DNA from: Verrucomicrobiota bacterium
GTDB taxonomy: Bacteria > Verrucomicrobiota > Verrucomicrobiia > Opitutales > Opitutaceae
NCBI GenBank assembly: GCA_016871775.1
Contig: VHCI01000018.1
Coordinates: 1-43,095, forward strand
Length of the DNA: 43,095 nucleotides
Direction: 5' to 3'
The position numbers and the translations under genes are program-made. Shown piece by piece: positions 17,644 to 26,310 of this stretch. Positions within the stretch are counted from its first letter, which is position 1, and each line of letters starts with the position of its first letter. The notes under the pieces are model-generated. The model searched no databases and had not been told where the DNA came from. It was given only the letters and a program-made list of their open reading frames with translations.

Positions 17644-19115
17644 TGGCCGGCCTTCCGTTTCTTGCCCTTCGGCACGGGCTGGAACGACGGGTCGTAACCG
17701 GGGTTTGGCGCCATCATCTCGGCCCCCACGGCACGGCGCCACTCCTCCAGCTCGCGCCGCAACTCCGCGAGGCGGGCCGGTTCGGCGGCCGCAAGGTTGC
17801 GTGTCTCCCCGAGGTCGGCGGCCAGGTTGTACAATTCGAACCCCGCGGGGTCGAAGGTCTCGATCAGCTTCCACTCGCCGCGCCGGATGACCCCCGAGGG
17901 CACGCTGTGCGGGTGGTCATTATAGTGCGGGAAATGCCAGAAGAGCGACGAGCGCCCCAGCGCCTTCCCCTCCGCGAGGACCGGCCGCAGGTCGAGGCCG
18001 TCCACGTGCTGGTGCGGGCGCGGGGGCAGGCCGGCGGCGGCGAGGCAGGTCGGGTAAAGGTCGGTGCTGGTGACCGGCTCGGCGCTGACGGTGCCGGGGC
18101 GCGCGATGCCCGGCCATTTGATCAGCAGGGGCACGCGGATGCCGCCCTCGTAGTACGCCCCCTTGTTGGCCCGGAGCGGCGCGTTGCTGGTCGCGTTGTA
18201 GAAGCCGCCGTTGTCCGAGGTGAAGATGACGAGCGTGTCCCGCTCGAGCCCCAGCTCGCGCAGGGTGTCCATCACGCGGCCCACGCTGTCGTCGAGGCTC
18301 TCGACCATCGCGGCGTACACCGGCTTGCCCTGCCGCTCCGCCTCGGGGACGCGCTCGTACCTCGCGACCACCTCGGGCTTGGCCTGGAGCGGCGTGTGCA
18401 CCGCGTAGTGCGGCAGGTAGAGGAAGAAGGGGCGGTCACGGTTCTCGCGGATGAACGTCACGGCCTCGTCGGTGATCCGGTCGGTGAGGTACTCGCCGGG
18501 CTTGCCCTCGCGGAACACGTTCCACCGCGCGCGCTGGCCGGTGGTCGGGATCGCCCAGTTGCCCTCGTAGGGGAAGAAGAAGTCGCCCGGCGCGCCGTGC
18601 GCGTTGCCGCCGACGTTGAGGTCGAAGCCGTGGTGCTCGGGCAGCGAGAACGGTTCCCCGCCGAGGTGCCACTTGCCAATGCTGGCGGTCCGGTAACCCG
18701 CCTCGCGGAGCGCCTCGGCGAGGGTGATCTCCTCGAGCGGCAGGCTGCGCACGAAGCGCGCGCTCCGCAGGCGCGACCGCGGATCCCAGCGCCCGTTCGG
18801 CAGCCAGTCGGTCAGCAGCAGGCGGGCCGGGTACTTGCCGGTGAGCACCGCCGCCCGCGTCGGCGAGCACACCGCGCAGGCCGCGTAGGCGTCGGTGAAG
18901 CGCACCCCCTCGCGGGCGAGCCGGTCGATGTTGGGCGTGCGGTAGTAGGTGCTGCCGTTCGCGCCGATGTCGCGCCAGCCGAGGTCGTCGACCAGAATGA
19001 GCACGACATTCGCGCGGCCGGCGCGCGGGGACGCCTCGGCAGCGGGAAGCAGGGCCGGTGGTGCCGGCAAGAGCGCGGCCAGGAGGGGCGCGAGGGGGAA
19101 GCGGGGGACTTTCAT
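17640..19115 (-). CDS. Sulfatase, arylsulfatase A-like
   Basis: Exported type I sulfatase of 491 residues. The ATG at 19115 gives a signal peptide (MKVPRFPLAPLLAALL, cleavage near 26-30); 20 extra residues from a longer in-frame start are unlikely. Metal ligands Asp43/Asp44 (LVDDLGW), formylglycine site CSPTR at 83-87 followed by AAVLTGKYPAR, then GKWHLGG, FTSDNGGF and KGAYYEGGIRVPL, so every canonical segment is present. The C-terminus ends in a basic tail (PKGKKRKAGQ). The stop overlaps the start of the mutarotase-like gene by 4 nt. Which sulfated sugar it acts on cannot be told without subfamily placement. Confidence 0.94.
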   Translation of the reverse strand: MKVPRFPLAPLLAALLPAPPALLPAAEASPRAGRANVVLILVDDLGWRDIGANGSTYYRTPNIDRLAREGVRFTDAYAACAVCSPTRAAVLTGKYPARLLLTDWLPNGRWDPRSRLRSARFVRSLPLEEITLAEALREAGYRTASIGKWHLGGEPFSLPEHHGFDLNVGGNAHGAPGDFFFPYEGNWAIPTTGQRARWNVFREGKPGEYLTDRITDEAVTFIRENRDRPFFLYLPHYAVHTPLQAKPEVVARYERVPEAERQGKPVYAAMVESLDDSVGRVMDTLRELGLERDTLVIFTSDNGGFYNATSNAPLRANKGAYYEGGIRVPLLIKWPGIARPGTVSAEPVTSTDLYPTCLAAAGLPPRPHQHVDGLDLRPVLAEGKALGRSSLFWHFPHYNDHPHSVPSGVIRRGEWKLIETFDPAGFELYNLAADLGETRNLAAAEPARLAELRRELEEWRRAVGAEMMAPNPGYDPSFQPVPKGKKRKAGQ

Positions 19116-19131
19116 CGGGAAGGAAAGGAGG

Positions 19132-20565
19132 TCAGAGGCGGGCGGAGCCGGGGGCCGGATAACCGCGGGCGGCATCGTCGAGCACGAGCACCCAGTCCTC
19201 GCCGGGCGGACCGGCGGGCGGCGTGAATTCGCGGGCGGCTTCCCGCGTCCAGCGCCCTAGTGCGGTGGCGCGGCCGTCGCGCGGGTTGAACCACCAGCCC
19301 GCCACTTCCGGGCCGGCCAGGATCCCGGTCGCCAGCGTGACGCCCCGGCGGGAGGGAAAGTAGGCGAGCAGATAGGAGGCGTCCGGACTTCCCGGGGTGC
19401 CATCCCGGGTGACTTGCACCCGCTCCATCCCCTCCCCTTGCCCGGCGAGGACCGGACGCTGGTCGGGGATCCGCGCCAGGAAGGGACGGCTCAGCAGCAG
19501 CGCCTTGAGGTGGACGAGTTGGACCGCCCCGGGCAGATCCAGCGCGTCGGGCCAGGGCGTCACGACGTCCCACAATGGTTTCCGCGGCGGGGCGTAGAAC
19601 TGCCAGATCGGATGGGTGCCGTAGGTGTGGCCGAAGGCGCCGGCGAAGACCGCCCAGTAGGCGTTGCGCCGCACCTGCAGGGCGCCGACGGGCCGCTTGG
19701 GCGGCAGGGCGTCGGGCGGATACTCGTAGGAGGGCTCGCCATCGAGGCAGGGCTTGGGGGGCGCCAGCGCGTAATCGCGTTCAATCCCGGCATAGTTGGC
19801 GCTCTCGGCGGTATGACCGCTCTGCAGCATATTGAAATCGAGCCAGCCGGCCTGATGAAACGGCTCCGCCGACGTCCGGCCGCCGCGGGGATGAAAGGTC
19901 CGCAGGTGCGCGCCGCCGTCCCCGGCCGCCAGGCCCCGCGCCATCGCCTCGAGGATCCGGCGATGCCGCTCGGTCTCGACTGCCCGGTCGCCGCCCAAAA
20001 TCCAGACGACCCCCGCGGCGCGATAGCGCGCGCCCAGCCAGCGCCCGTAACCCTCGGCGTTCTCCGGATTGAAGATCACGCGCCGCGAATGCCAGTAGCT
20101 GCCCCAGGTCGGCAGGAGGCCGACGTGCAGCCCCAACGCGTTGGCCCGCGCCACGATCCAGTCCACGTGCCGGAAATAGTCCTCGTTGGGCCGGGCGGGA
20201 TCACGGTCGTGCAGCGGCGTGTGGCCGTAGGCGTTCGGCGTGTCGAGGCCGTCCAGCTCCGCGAGCGCGACCGCCTGGATGACGGTGAAGCCCTGCGCCG
20301 CGCGGCGCCGGAGGTACTGGTCGGCCTCCTCGCGGTTGAGGCGGTGGAACAGCTCCCACGCGGTGTCCCCCAGCCAGAAGAAGGGGCGGCCCTCCGCGGT
20401 GACGAGGAAGCGCCGGTTCTCGCTGACCTGGAGGCGCGGCGGGACGCCCGCCGGTTCCGCGGGAGCGGCCGTCCCCGGCACGGCGGCGAGCGCGGCGGCG
20501 AGGAGCGCGAGGACGGCCCGGCGGCACGCGTGCCGGGGCGGAGGCGAATGGGGCGCCCGGTGCAT
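19132..20565 (-). CDS. DUF4038/GH140-like glycoside hydrolase with C-terminal collagen-binding-like domain
   Basis: Exported TIM-barrel glycosidase of the apiosidase-like DUF4038 family (GH140 in CAZy), 477 residues from the ATG at 20565; a TTG one codon upstream is possible. The ATG shares one base with the upstream stop (TGATG). Signal peptide about 1-33. Family hallmarks are FFWLGDTAWELFHRL (62-76), GFTVIQAVAL (92-101), the PNEDYFRHVDWIV segment (126-138), and WILGGDR (188-194). The last 90 residues (YLLAYFPSRRG, AGWWFNPRDGRA) look like the small beta domain called a putative collagen-binding domain in this family. Known members cut apiose or related terminal residues, but specificity varies, so the substrate here is open. 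Its place between a sialidase-fold protein and a sulfatase suggests a shared glycan. Confidence 0.85.
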   Translation of the reverse strand: MHRAPHSPPPRHACRRAVLALLAAALAAVPGTAAPAEPAGVPPRLQVSENRRFLVTAEGRPFFWLGDTAWELFHRLNREEADQYLRRRAAQGFTVIQAVALAELDGLDTPNAYGHTPLHDRDPARPNEDYFRHVDWIVARANALGLHVGLLPTWGSYWHSRRVIFNPENAEGYGRWLGARYRAAGVVWILGGDRAVETERHRRILEAMARGLAAGDGGAHLRTFHPRGGRTSAEPFHQAGWLDFNMLQSGHTAESANYAGIERDYALAPPKPCLDGEPSYEYPPDALPPKRPVGALQVRRNAYWAVFAGAFGHTYGTHPIWQFYAPPRKPLWDVVTPWPDALDLPGAVQLVHLKALLLSRPFLARIPDQRPVLAGQGEGMERVQVTRDGTPGSPDASYLLAYFPSRRGVTLATGILAGPEVAGWWFNPRDGRATALGRWTREAAREFTPPAGPPGEDWVLVLDDAARGYPAPGSARL

Positions 20566-21800
20566 CAACGGAGCTTGAACTTCCCGAACAGGATGTGCGT
20601 CCGGGGCGTCGTGGCGTCGCCGCTGTCCCAGACGGCGCGGAAGTCACCCGGCGCCACCTCGACGAGCGTCGGGTAGGAGTTCTTGGTCCCAGCGTCGAAG
20701 AAGGCCTGCTCCGCGCTCCAGGCGCCGCCGGGAGACTTGGTCTTGTAGCGCAGCGAGGTGCGGCCGCCATTCGGGAAGCCGGGCCAGGAGCGGTCGCGCT
20801 GCGCGGGGCCGTCATTGTAAACGTAGAGGTGGGTGCCGTTGGCGGCGCGGCCGAAGAAGCCCTTCGATTTGGCGTTATGCAGTTCGGGCTCCGGGGCCGC
20901 CGTGCTCCACGTGCGGCCGCCGTCGCGGCTCACGCTCGAGTACGCGCGCGGCGGGCTCGTGGTCTTCTCGGTGTCATCGTAGTCCGCGGTGCGCATCACG
21001 ATCCTCAGCTCCCCGGGGGCGTCCCCGGCGGCGACGTTGCCCTCGTGCAGGAAGACGCGCGGGCTCGCCGGCTGGGGGATGTAGGCCTCCAGTTTCCATT
21101 CGAGCAGGCTGGTGCTGCTGAGGACAAAGTGGTCCCGCGAGCCGCGCGGATCCGCCGCGAGCGTGTTGCGGTGGGCCGGCAGCAGGAAGCGTTTCCGGCC
21201 CTCGTGCTCGGCCACGACGATCCCCGCGTTGGTGATGAGCGGACCGGTGTAGTGCATCGCCAGCTCGACCGGCGTCCACGACCGCCCGCCGTCGGCGGTG
21301 AACGCGGCGACGAGCTGCGACTCCTCGCTGTTCTCATACGCGATCGGACAGCGCATCGCGAAGCACCAGATCACGTCCTGTCCCGGGGCGCGGAAGAGCA
21401 CCGGATTGGCGTAGGCGAACTGGATCGCGCCCTGCCAGCGGTGGTAGTCGAAGACCTTCACCGGCTCACCCCACGTCTCCCCGTCGTTGGTGGACAGGCT
21501 GGCGAGGATGTGGCCCATATCCTTCTTCCCGTTCGCCATCGCGCCGAAGGCGACGATCAGGTGGCGCGGGCGTTCCCCTTGCAGGATGAACGGCTGCCAG
21601 ACGCGCCACGCATCCGGGTGCTGCTCCACGCGCCGGACGACGCGGACATCGGTCACATCGCCCTGGTGCGGCGCCGGGGCAGCGGAACCGGCGCCCGCGG
21701 CCGCGGCCTTGCGGGGCTGGCCGGCGAGGGCCGCGAAGGGGAACCCGCCCAGGACGGCGAGCGCCAGCGCGGGCAGGAAAGGTCGGGGGAAGCGTGTCAT
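20565..21800 (-). CDS. Sialidase-fold (BNR/Asp-box) protein lacking the GH33 RIP motif
   Basis: Exported beta-propeller of 411 residues. Signal peptide about 1-26 (PALALAVLGG..ALAG). Three Asp boxes are visible (STNDGETWG, TADGGRSWT, SRDGGRTWS), typical of the sialidase superfamily. The RIP arginine motif and the SAY(S) nucleophile segment of the GH33 enzyme at 11485-12687 are absent; an aromatic WQPF stands near where RIP is expected. It may be a different hydrolase on the same fold or a glycan-binding protein, so I do not call it a sialidase. Both ends share a base with neighbours (TGATG at 21800 and at 20565), tying it tightly to the unclassified TIM-barrel protein upstream and the GH140-like gene downstream. 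Longer in-frame starts lie within the upstream gene. Confidence 0.8.
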   Translation of the reverse strand: MTRFPRPFLPALALAVLGGFPFAALAGQPRKAAAAGAGSAAPAPHQGDVTDVRVVRRVEQHPDAWRVWQPFILQGERPRHLIVAFGAMANGKKDMGHILASLSTNDGETWGEPVKVFDYHRWQGAIQFAYANPVLFRAPGQDVIWCFAMRCPIAYENSEESQLVAAFTADGGRSWTPVELAMHYTGPLITNAGIVVAEHEGRKRFLLPAHRNTLAADPRGSRDHFVLSSTSLLEWKLEAYIPQPASPRVFLHEGNVAAGDAPGELRIVMRTADYDDTEKTTSPPRAYSSVSRDGGRTWSTAAPEPELHNAKSKGFFGRAANGTHLYVYNDGPAQRDRSWPGFPNGGRTSLRYKTKSPGGAWSAEQAFFDAGTKNSYPTLVEVAPGDFRAVWDSGDATTPRTHILFGKFKLR

Positions 21801-23206
21801 CACGGGGAGGGGGTTGAAGGTGGGAGGGTGGAGAGAAAGAGCACGGCCGGGCCCTCGAACGGGGAACGCAGGGCGCGGCGGGCGCCTCCCGCGACGGCCG
21901 GGGCGGAACGCGGTTCCCCGCCGTCCGCGGCGCGCCACTCGGCCGCGAACCCGCCGGGCGTCCCGGCCAATTCGAGGCTGCACTCGCCGCCCGCCGGCAG
22001 GAAGACAAGGTAGCTGGCGCCCGGCTCGGCCAAGCAGAATCCGGTCGAGGCGAGGTCCCCCCGCGGCGCGGCCCGCGCGAGGTTCATCCGGCGCGTGAGC
22101 GCCAGCGCCGCGCCCATCGCGCGGCGGGGCCCGTCGTCCTGCGGGCGCACCCGGCCGAGCACCTTGCCATCGTAGGTGTCCATAAAGACCGGGTTGGCGC
22201 CGCGGGTGACGGTCATCCACACCCACGCCGCGTCGCCGCCCACGCCCCAGAGGTGATCGGTATCGCTGAGCACGACCTTGCGGCCGCCGAGGTCGGGCGG
22301 ATCGTCCTTCCAGCCGCCGTCCGGATTGGGCGACACCCAGTCGGCGGGACCCGCGTACAAGGTCTCGTTTTTCCCGCGCCGGTTCTGGTAGGTCATCCCG
22401 ACCGGATGCTGGAGCGGCAGGCCGGCCTCGACCTGCTTCACGAATCGGATCACGTGGTACTGGAAGTCCGTCGAGCTCGGGTGCGTCTCGTTGCCGACCT
22501 CGTAGAGGAGGTTGTCGAAGTCGTTCAGGCCGGTGACCAGCCAGCGCAGGTAGGTCTCCTGCACCGCGGTCACGCGCGGCACGGCGAGTTGGTGGACCTC
22601 GATCCCCTTGCCGTCGCCATTCAGGTCGCCATCGACGCCGTTGATGTTGTTGGCGGGGTTGAAGGGATGGTTGGGCCAGGCGTCGGCCTGGAACTGCACC
22701 CCGTAGCCCTCGAACAGCATCACGGAAACGTAAATCCCGGCCGCCCGCGCGAGGGCGAGGCGGGTGCGGATGCGTCCGAGGTACTCCGGGTTGGGCTGGC
22801 TGAGGTCGAACCTGGGCCGCCCGTCGAGCGCGAGACCGGGCCCGGTGCGCCGCCACGGGTGGGGCGCGACGGTGTGGGCCCCGTTCCGCCAGTCCGGGTT
22901 CCTCATCCTTGTATTGTCCCACTTGGTCGGTTCCCAGGTCCAACCGCGCGTGAAATTGTGCCCGAGGCGCGCGAGCCAGGCGAGGTGGGCGGCGAAGTCG
23001 AACGCGGGGGGCGGATCGGACGGGCCCATATCGACCAGGTTGGCCCAGGTGTGGGAGCCGGCGAGCAGGAGGGGTTGGCCGGCGGCGTCCGCGAAATAAC
23101 GGGGGTTCTCCGGATGCACCCGCAGCGGGCCCCGGGTCGCGGCCACGCCGGACACGGCGGCGGCGGCGAGGAAGGCGGCGAGCAGGAGCAGGCGGGAGGC
23201 GCGCAT
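21800..23206 (-). CDS. Predicted TIM-barrel glycosidase-like protein, family not recognised
   Basis: Exported protein of 468 residues with signal peptide 1-23. The N-terminal part (HPENPRYFADAAGQPLLLAGSHTW, given here as residues 31-54) recalls the start of DUF4038-type and clan GH-A barrels. LLYEVGNE (233-240) matches the Asn-Glu pair that carries the acid/base at the end of strand 4 in clan GH-A. A loop at 191-201 (VDGDLNGDGKG) looks like an EF-hand-type calcium site. The second catalytic Glu could not be placed with confidence. The C-terminal 90 residues look like a beta-sandwich. It shares a base with the sialidase-fold gene (TGATG) and begins 1 nt after the upstream sulfatase stop. Function: probably cleavage of a glycan; substrate unknown. 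Confidence 0.75.
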   Translation of the reverse strand: MRASRLLLLAAFLAAAAVSGVAATRGPLRVHPENPRYFADAAGQPLLLAGSHTWANLVDMGPSDPPPAFDFAAHLAWLARLGHNFTRGWTWEPTKWDNTRMRNPDWRNGAHTVAPHPWRRTGPGLALDGRPRFDLSQPNPEYLGRIRTRLALARAAGIYVSVMLFEGYGVQFQADAWPNHPFNPANNINGVDGDLNGDGKGIEVHQLAVPRVTAVQETYLRWLVTGLNDFDNLLYEVGNETHPSSTDFQYHVIRFVKQVEAGLPLQHPVGMTYQNRRGKNETLYAGPADWVSPNPDGGWKDDPPDLGGRKVVLSDTDHLWGVGGDAAWVWMTVTRGANPVFMDTYDGKVLGRVRPQDDGPRRAMGAALALTRRMNLARAAPRGDLASTGFCLAEPGASYLVFLPAGGECSLELAGTPGGFAAEWRAADGGEPRSAPAVAGGARRALRSPFEGPAVLFLSTLPPSTPSP

Positions 23207-23207
23207 C

Positions 23208-24683
23208 TCAGTCGGCTTTTTTCCGGCCCTTGCGGCCCAGCGGCGGGGCGTCCGTGCGGGGCAGCCAGCGCGCGTGCTCGGCGCGGACGGCGGCGTGCGC
23301 GGGGCTGCCGGCGAGGTTGTGCCATTCGTGCGGATCGCGCTCGTGGTCGTACAGCTCCTCGCCGCCATCGGCGTAGCGGATGTAACGCCAGCGCTCGCTC
23401 CGCACCGCGTGATTGCCCTGCCCGTGGGTCGTGAGCGCGGGCCGGTCCCAAGGATGGAGCGGATCGCGGAGCAGCGGCACCAGGCTGCGGCCGTCGAGGC
23501 CCGCGGCGGGCGGCAGGCCGCACAGCTCCGCCAGGGTCGGGAACAGGTCCGCGGTGCCTACCGGGCGCGCGGTGCGCCCGCCGGGCCGGGTCACCCCGGG
23601 GGCGACGATGATGAACGGGACGCGGGTGGAACGCTCCCAGAGCGTGAACTTGTGGAGGTGGTTCTTCTCGCCGAGGTGCCAGCCGTGGTCGGACCAGAGC
23701 ACCACGATCGTGTTCGCGGCGGCGGGGCTCGCGTCGAGCGCGGCGAGCAGCCGGCCGACCAGCGCGTCCCCGTAGGAGATGTTGGCGAGGTACGCCTGCA
23801 GCACCTCGCGGTACTTGCCGGTCCGGCGGATGAGCTCGAGGTCCTCGCGGCGGTCCGCGGCCATCCGCTGGCCGCCGGCCGGCACGTCATCGAGGTCGTC
23901 CGCCTTAACCGGCGGGATCGTGATGCGGTCCGGAGGGTACATCTCGAAGTACTTGCGCGGCGCGTACCACGGCAGGTGCGGGCGGTAGATGCCCGCCGCG
24001 AGGAAGAAAGGCTGCGCCGGCGGCCGGGCGAGGAAGTCCGCGACCCAGGCAGCGAGGCGCCCGTCGCCCATTTCCCCGTCGGCGGCGTCCCACGCGCCCC
24101 AGTCGAACTCGTTCGCGTTCTGAGGCGGCCGGCCGAGGGCGCGGACCTCGGGGAGGCCGTTGAGCGGGAACCCGTCCGGCCACGTGAAGGCGCGCACGTC
24201 CTCGCCGCGCGCCAGCCGCGCCTGGTAGTGGCTGTCGAAGACCTGGTCGAAGTACGTGTGCCAGTCGGAGCGCCGGTTGAAGCCCGGGGTGTGGTGGTTG
24301 ACCTTCCCCCCGCCGGCCACGTGGTAGCCGTGCGCCTTAAAGTGGGCGGGCAGCGAGTTGACCCCGGGCAGCGCCTCGTGCCAGCGCACGTCGTTGCCGT
24401 AGATCCCGGTGGTGCTCGGCTGCCGCCCCGTCATCAGCGTCACACGGGACGGGTTGCAGACCGGCGCGGCGACGTGGGCGTTGGTGAAGGCAAGGCCGCG
24501 GGCCGCCAGCGCGTCGAGGTGCGGCGTGCGCACGTCGGGGTGGCCGCCAAGGTAGCCCACCCAGTCGTTGAGGTCGTCCAGCGCGATCAGCAGGACATTC
24601 GGGCGCGCGGGCGCCGCGGCGGGCGCGGCCGGCGCAAGCGCGAGCAGGAGCGCGGGCAGCAGGAGGGAGCGGGAAGGTTTCAT
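23208..24683 (-). CDS. Sulfatase, iduronate-2-sulfatase-like
   Basis: Exported type I sulfatase of 491 residues. The ATG at 24683 shares a base with the upstream stop (TGATG) and gives a signal peptide (about 1-24). Metal ligands are Asp36/Asp37 (ALDDLND), formylglycine site CNPSR at 76-80 with LMTGRQPSTTGIYGN after it, then GGGKVNHH, YRPHLPW, WSDHGWHLGEK and a WERSTRVPFI segment. The GYLGGHPDVRTPHLD and GKVNH pattern is typical of iduronate-2-sulfatase-like enzymes of PVC and Bacteroidetes bacteria. The protein ends in a basic tail (LGRKGRKKAD). Longer in-frame starts inside the upstream sulfatase are rejected. Substrate position of the sulfate is not deducible here. Confidence 0.94.
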   Translation of the reverse strand: MKPSRSLLLPALLLALAPAAPAAAPARPNVLLIALDDLNDWVGYLGGHPDVRTPHLDALAARGLAFTNAHVAAPVCNPSRVTLMTGRQPSTTGIYGNDVRWHEALPGVNSLPAHFKAHGYHVAGGGKVNHHTPGFNRRSDWHTYFDQVFDSHYQARLARGEDVRAFTWPDGFPLNGLPEVRALGRPPQNANEFDWGAWDAADGEMGDGRLAAWVADFLARPPAQPFFLAAGIYRPHLPWYAPRKYFEMYPPDRITIPPVKADDLDDVPAGGQRMAADRREDLELIRRTGKYREVLQAYLANISYGDALVGRLLAALDASPAAANTIVVLWSDHGWHLGEKNHLHKFTLWERSTRVPFIIVAPGVTRPGGRTARPVGTADLFPTLAELCGLPPAAGLDGRSLVPLLRDPLHPWDRPALTTHGQGNHAVRSERWRYIRYADGGEELYDHERDPHEWHNLAGSPAHAAVRAEHARWLPRTDAPPLGRKGRKKAD

Positions 24684-26227
24684 CACTTGCGTTTCTTGCG
24701 TCCGGGGCGCGCTTCCTCCGGGCCCGCGGCCTCCGCCGGGGCCGGTTCCCGGCCGAAGAAGTACTCCGGGTAGCCCCAGCGCAGCTCGCGCCCGGCCGAC
24801 TTGGAGCGGACCGCGGTGACCTCCGCGGTCAGGCGGCGGAGATTCGCCGGATCCAACAGCGGGTCGCCGGTCTCGCGCCGCCACGCGTCGAGCCGGCCCG
24901 TGAGGTCGGCGAGGATCGCGGCGTGCGCCGGCGAGCCGGCGAGGTTGCGGAACTCGTGCGGGTCCTCCCGCAGGTCGTAGAGCTCGTGACGCGGGGGCCG
25001 CTCCATCACCGCGTAACCGGCGCGGACGGCGGGCGCGGCCGTCTCGACCGCCCGCGCGATCCCGCCGCGGAAACCCTCCTCGCCCCGCTCGACCGCGTCG
25101 GCCTCCAGCTTGCGGATGGTGTCCGCGTAGTCGGGGTTCACCACGCCGGGCAGCAGGTTCTCGATCAGCTTGTACCGCTCGTCGCGGACCGCGCGCTGGG
25201 GATGGTAGTTGGCCGCCGCGGCGTGGGTGTGCCACTCGGTGAAGAGGTGCGTCCGCCACGGGGCGGGGCCGCCCGCGAGCAGGGGTTGCAGCGCCCGGCC
25301 CGCCGCGCCCGGGACCGGCGGGGCGCCGGCCGCCGCGAGCAGGGTCGGCAGCAGGTCCACCGTGGAGACCAGTTCCTCCCGCACTTGGGGGCGCGCCTGG
25401 CCGGGCCAGCGCACCAGCAGGGGGATCCGCACCCCGCCCTCGTAGCAGGTCCGCTTGCCGCGCAGGAAATCGGCCCCGTGGTCCCCGAGGTAAACGACCA
25501 GCGTGTCCCGCGCCTTGCCCGAGCGTTCGAGCGCGTCGAGGAGGTCCCCCACCAGATGATCCAGCCGGCTGAGGCAATTGTAGTAATCGGCGACCATCTC
25601 CCGCATCCCCGGCGGGTCGATGCCGAAGTAAGGCAGTGCGCGGACGTCGCGGCCCGTCCGCGGATTCGCGGGCAGGCCGTCGACCTGGCGCAGCCACGGG
25701 TCGTGCGCCTCGGGGTAGTTGACGCTGAGGAAGAAGGGTTCCGCGCCCGCGGCGAAGAAGCCTTCCGCGGCCCGGGCGTACTCCCCGAGGTTGCGCCGGG
25801 CGAAGTTCGCCGTCGGCAGCGCGCGGAAGTCGAACGGGAAGGCGGACTCCGGGTTCACGTGGAGCTTGCCGAGGATCCCGGTCCGGTAGCCCGCCGCCTT
25901 CAGCTGGCGCGGCAGGTTCGGGGTGTCCTCGCGGTAGAGCCGGTAGCCCCAGGTCGCCAGGCCGATCTGCCCGTGCTGGTGCGGGTAGAGGCCGGTGAGG
26001 AAACTCGCGCGCGACTGGCTGCAGCCCGCCTGCGCCACGAAGGCCCGGTTGAAGCGGACCCCCTCGGACGCCAACCGGTCGAGCCGCGGCGTGCGCGCGT
26101 AGGGGTCACCGTAGCAGCCCAGCTCGGGACCATTGTCCTCCGAGACGATGAGCAGGAGGTTGGGCCGCGGCTGCGCGGCGGCCGGGAACGCGAGGGCGAG
26201 GAGGGCCAGGAGGGCGGGGAACTTCAT
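24683..26227 (-). CDS. Sulfatase, heparan N-sulfatase (SGSH)-like, with atypical CSQSR site
   Basis: Exported sulfatase-family protein of 514 residues with a signal peptide 1-18 (FPAAAQ). The fold is clear: VSEDNGPELGCYGD (28-41), the SGSH-like run ASFLTGLYPHQHGQIGL after the active site, GKLHVNPE, YLGDHGADF and KRTCYEGGVRIPLL. The formylglycine site reads CSQSR (69-73), with Gln where the CxPxR/CxAxR consensus has Pro or Ala; the codons were checked on the minus strand (TGC AGC CAG TCG CGC). The C-terminus is strongly basic (ARPGRKKRK). Upstream is an 83-nt gap, the only sizeable break in the cluster, so an internal promoter could start here. It may act on N-sulfated or O-sulfated amino sugars, as SGSH relatives do; uncertain. 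Confidence 0.92.
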   Translation of the reverse strand: MKFPALLALLALAFPAAAQPRPNLLLIVSEDNGPELGCYGDPYARTPRLDRLASEGVRFNRAFVAQAGCSQSRASFLTGLYPHQHGQIGLATWGYRLYREDTPNLPRQLKAAGYRTGILGKLHVNPESAFPFDFRALPTANFARRNLGEYARAAEGFFAAGAEPFFLSVNYPEAHDPWLRQVDGLPANPRTGRDVRALPYFGIDPPGMREMVADYYNCLSRLDHLVGDLLDALERSGKARDTLVVYLGDHGADFLRGKRTCYEGGVRIPLLVRWPGQARPQVREELVSTVDLLPTLLAAAGAPPVPGAAGRALQPLLAGGPAPWRTHLFTEWHTHAAAANYHPQRAVRDERYKLIENLLPGVVNPDYADTIRKLEADAVERGEEGFRGGIARAVETAAPAVRAGYAVMERPPRHELYDLREDPHEFRNLAGSPAHAAILADLTGRLDAWRRETGDPLLDPANLRRLTAEVTAVRSKSAGRELRWGYPEYFFGREPAPAEAAGPEEARPGRKKRK

Positions 26228-26265
26228 CGGGGCGAACGGAGACTAGGGTGACGCCGCGCCCGGTC

Positions 26266-26291
26266 GAACCGGAATCCCGGCCCGCCGGTTC
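26266..26291. other. Inverted repeat GAACCGG/CCGGTTC in the 83-bp gap
   Basis: A 7-bp perfect inverted repeat with a 12-nt loop lies in the only sizeable gap (26228-26310) of the minus-strand cluster, between the serine hydrolase and the SGSH-like sulfatase. No T-run follows on the minus strand. It could be a weak terminator, an mRNA-processing stem or a protein site. The rest of the gap holds no recognisable promoter. Confidence 0.3.
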
Positions 26292-26310
26292 CAATTCAGG
26301 ACCGCCGGAG

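Noticed and set aside
9144-17697. Long plus-strand open frames of 790-892 codons opposite the receptors, sialidase and sulfatases
   Set aside because: No recognisable domains and composition typical of antisense shadows; the minus-strand genes explain the region fully.
20565-21800. Calling the sialidase-fold protein a second GH33 sialidase
   Set aside because: Asp boxes alone occur in many folds; the RIP arginine and nucleophile Tyr segment are missing.
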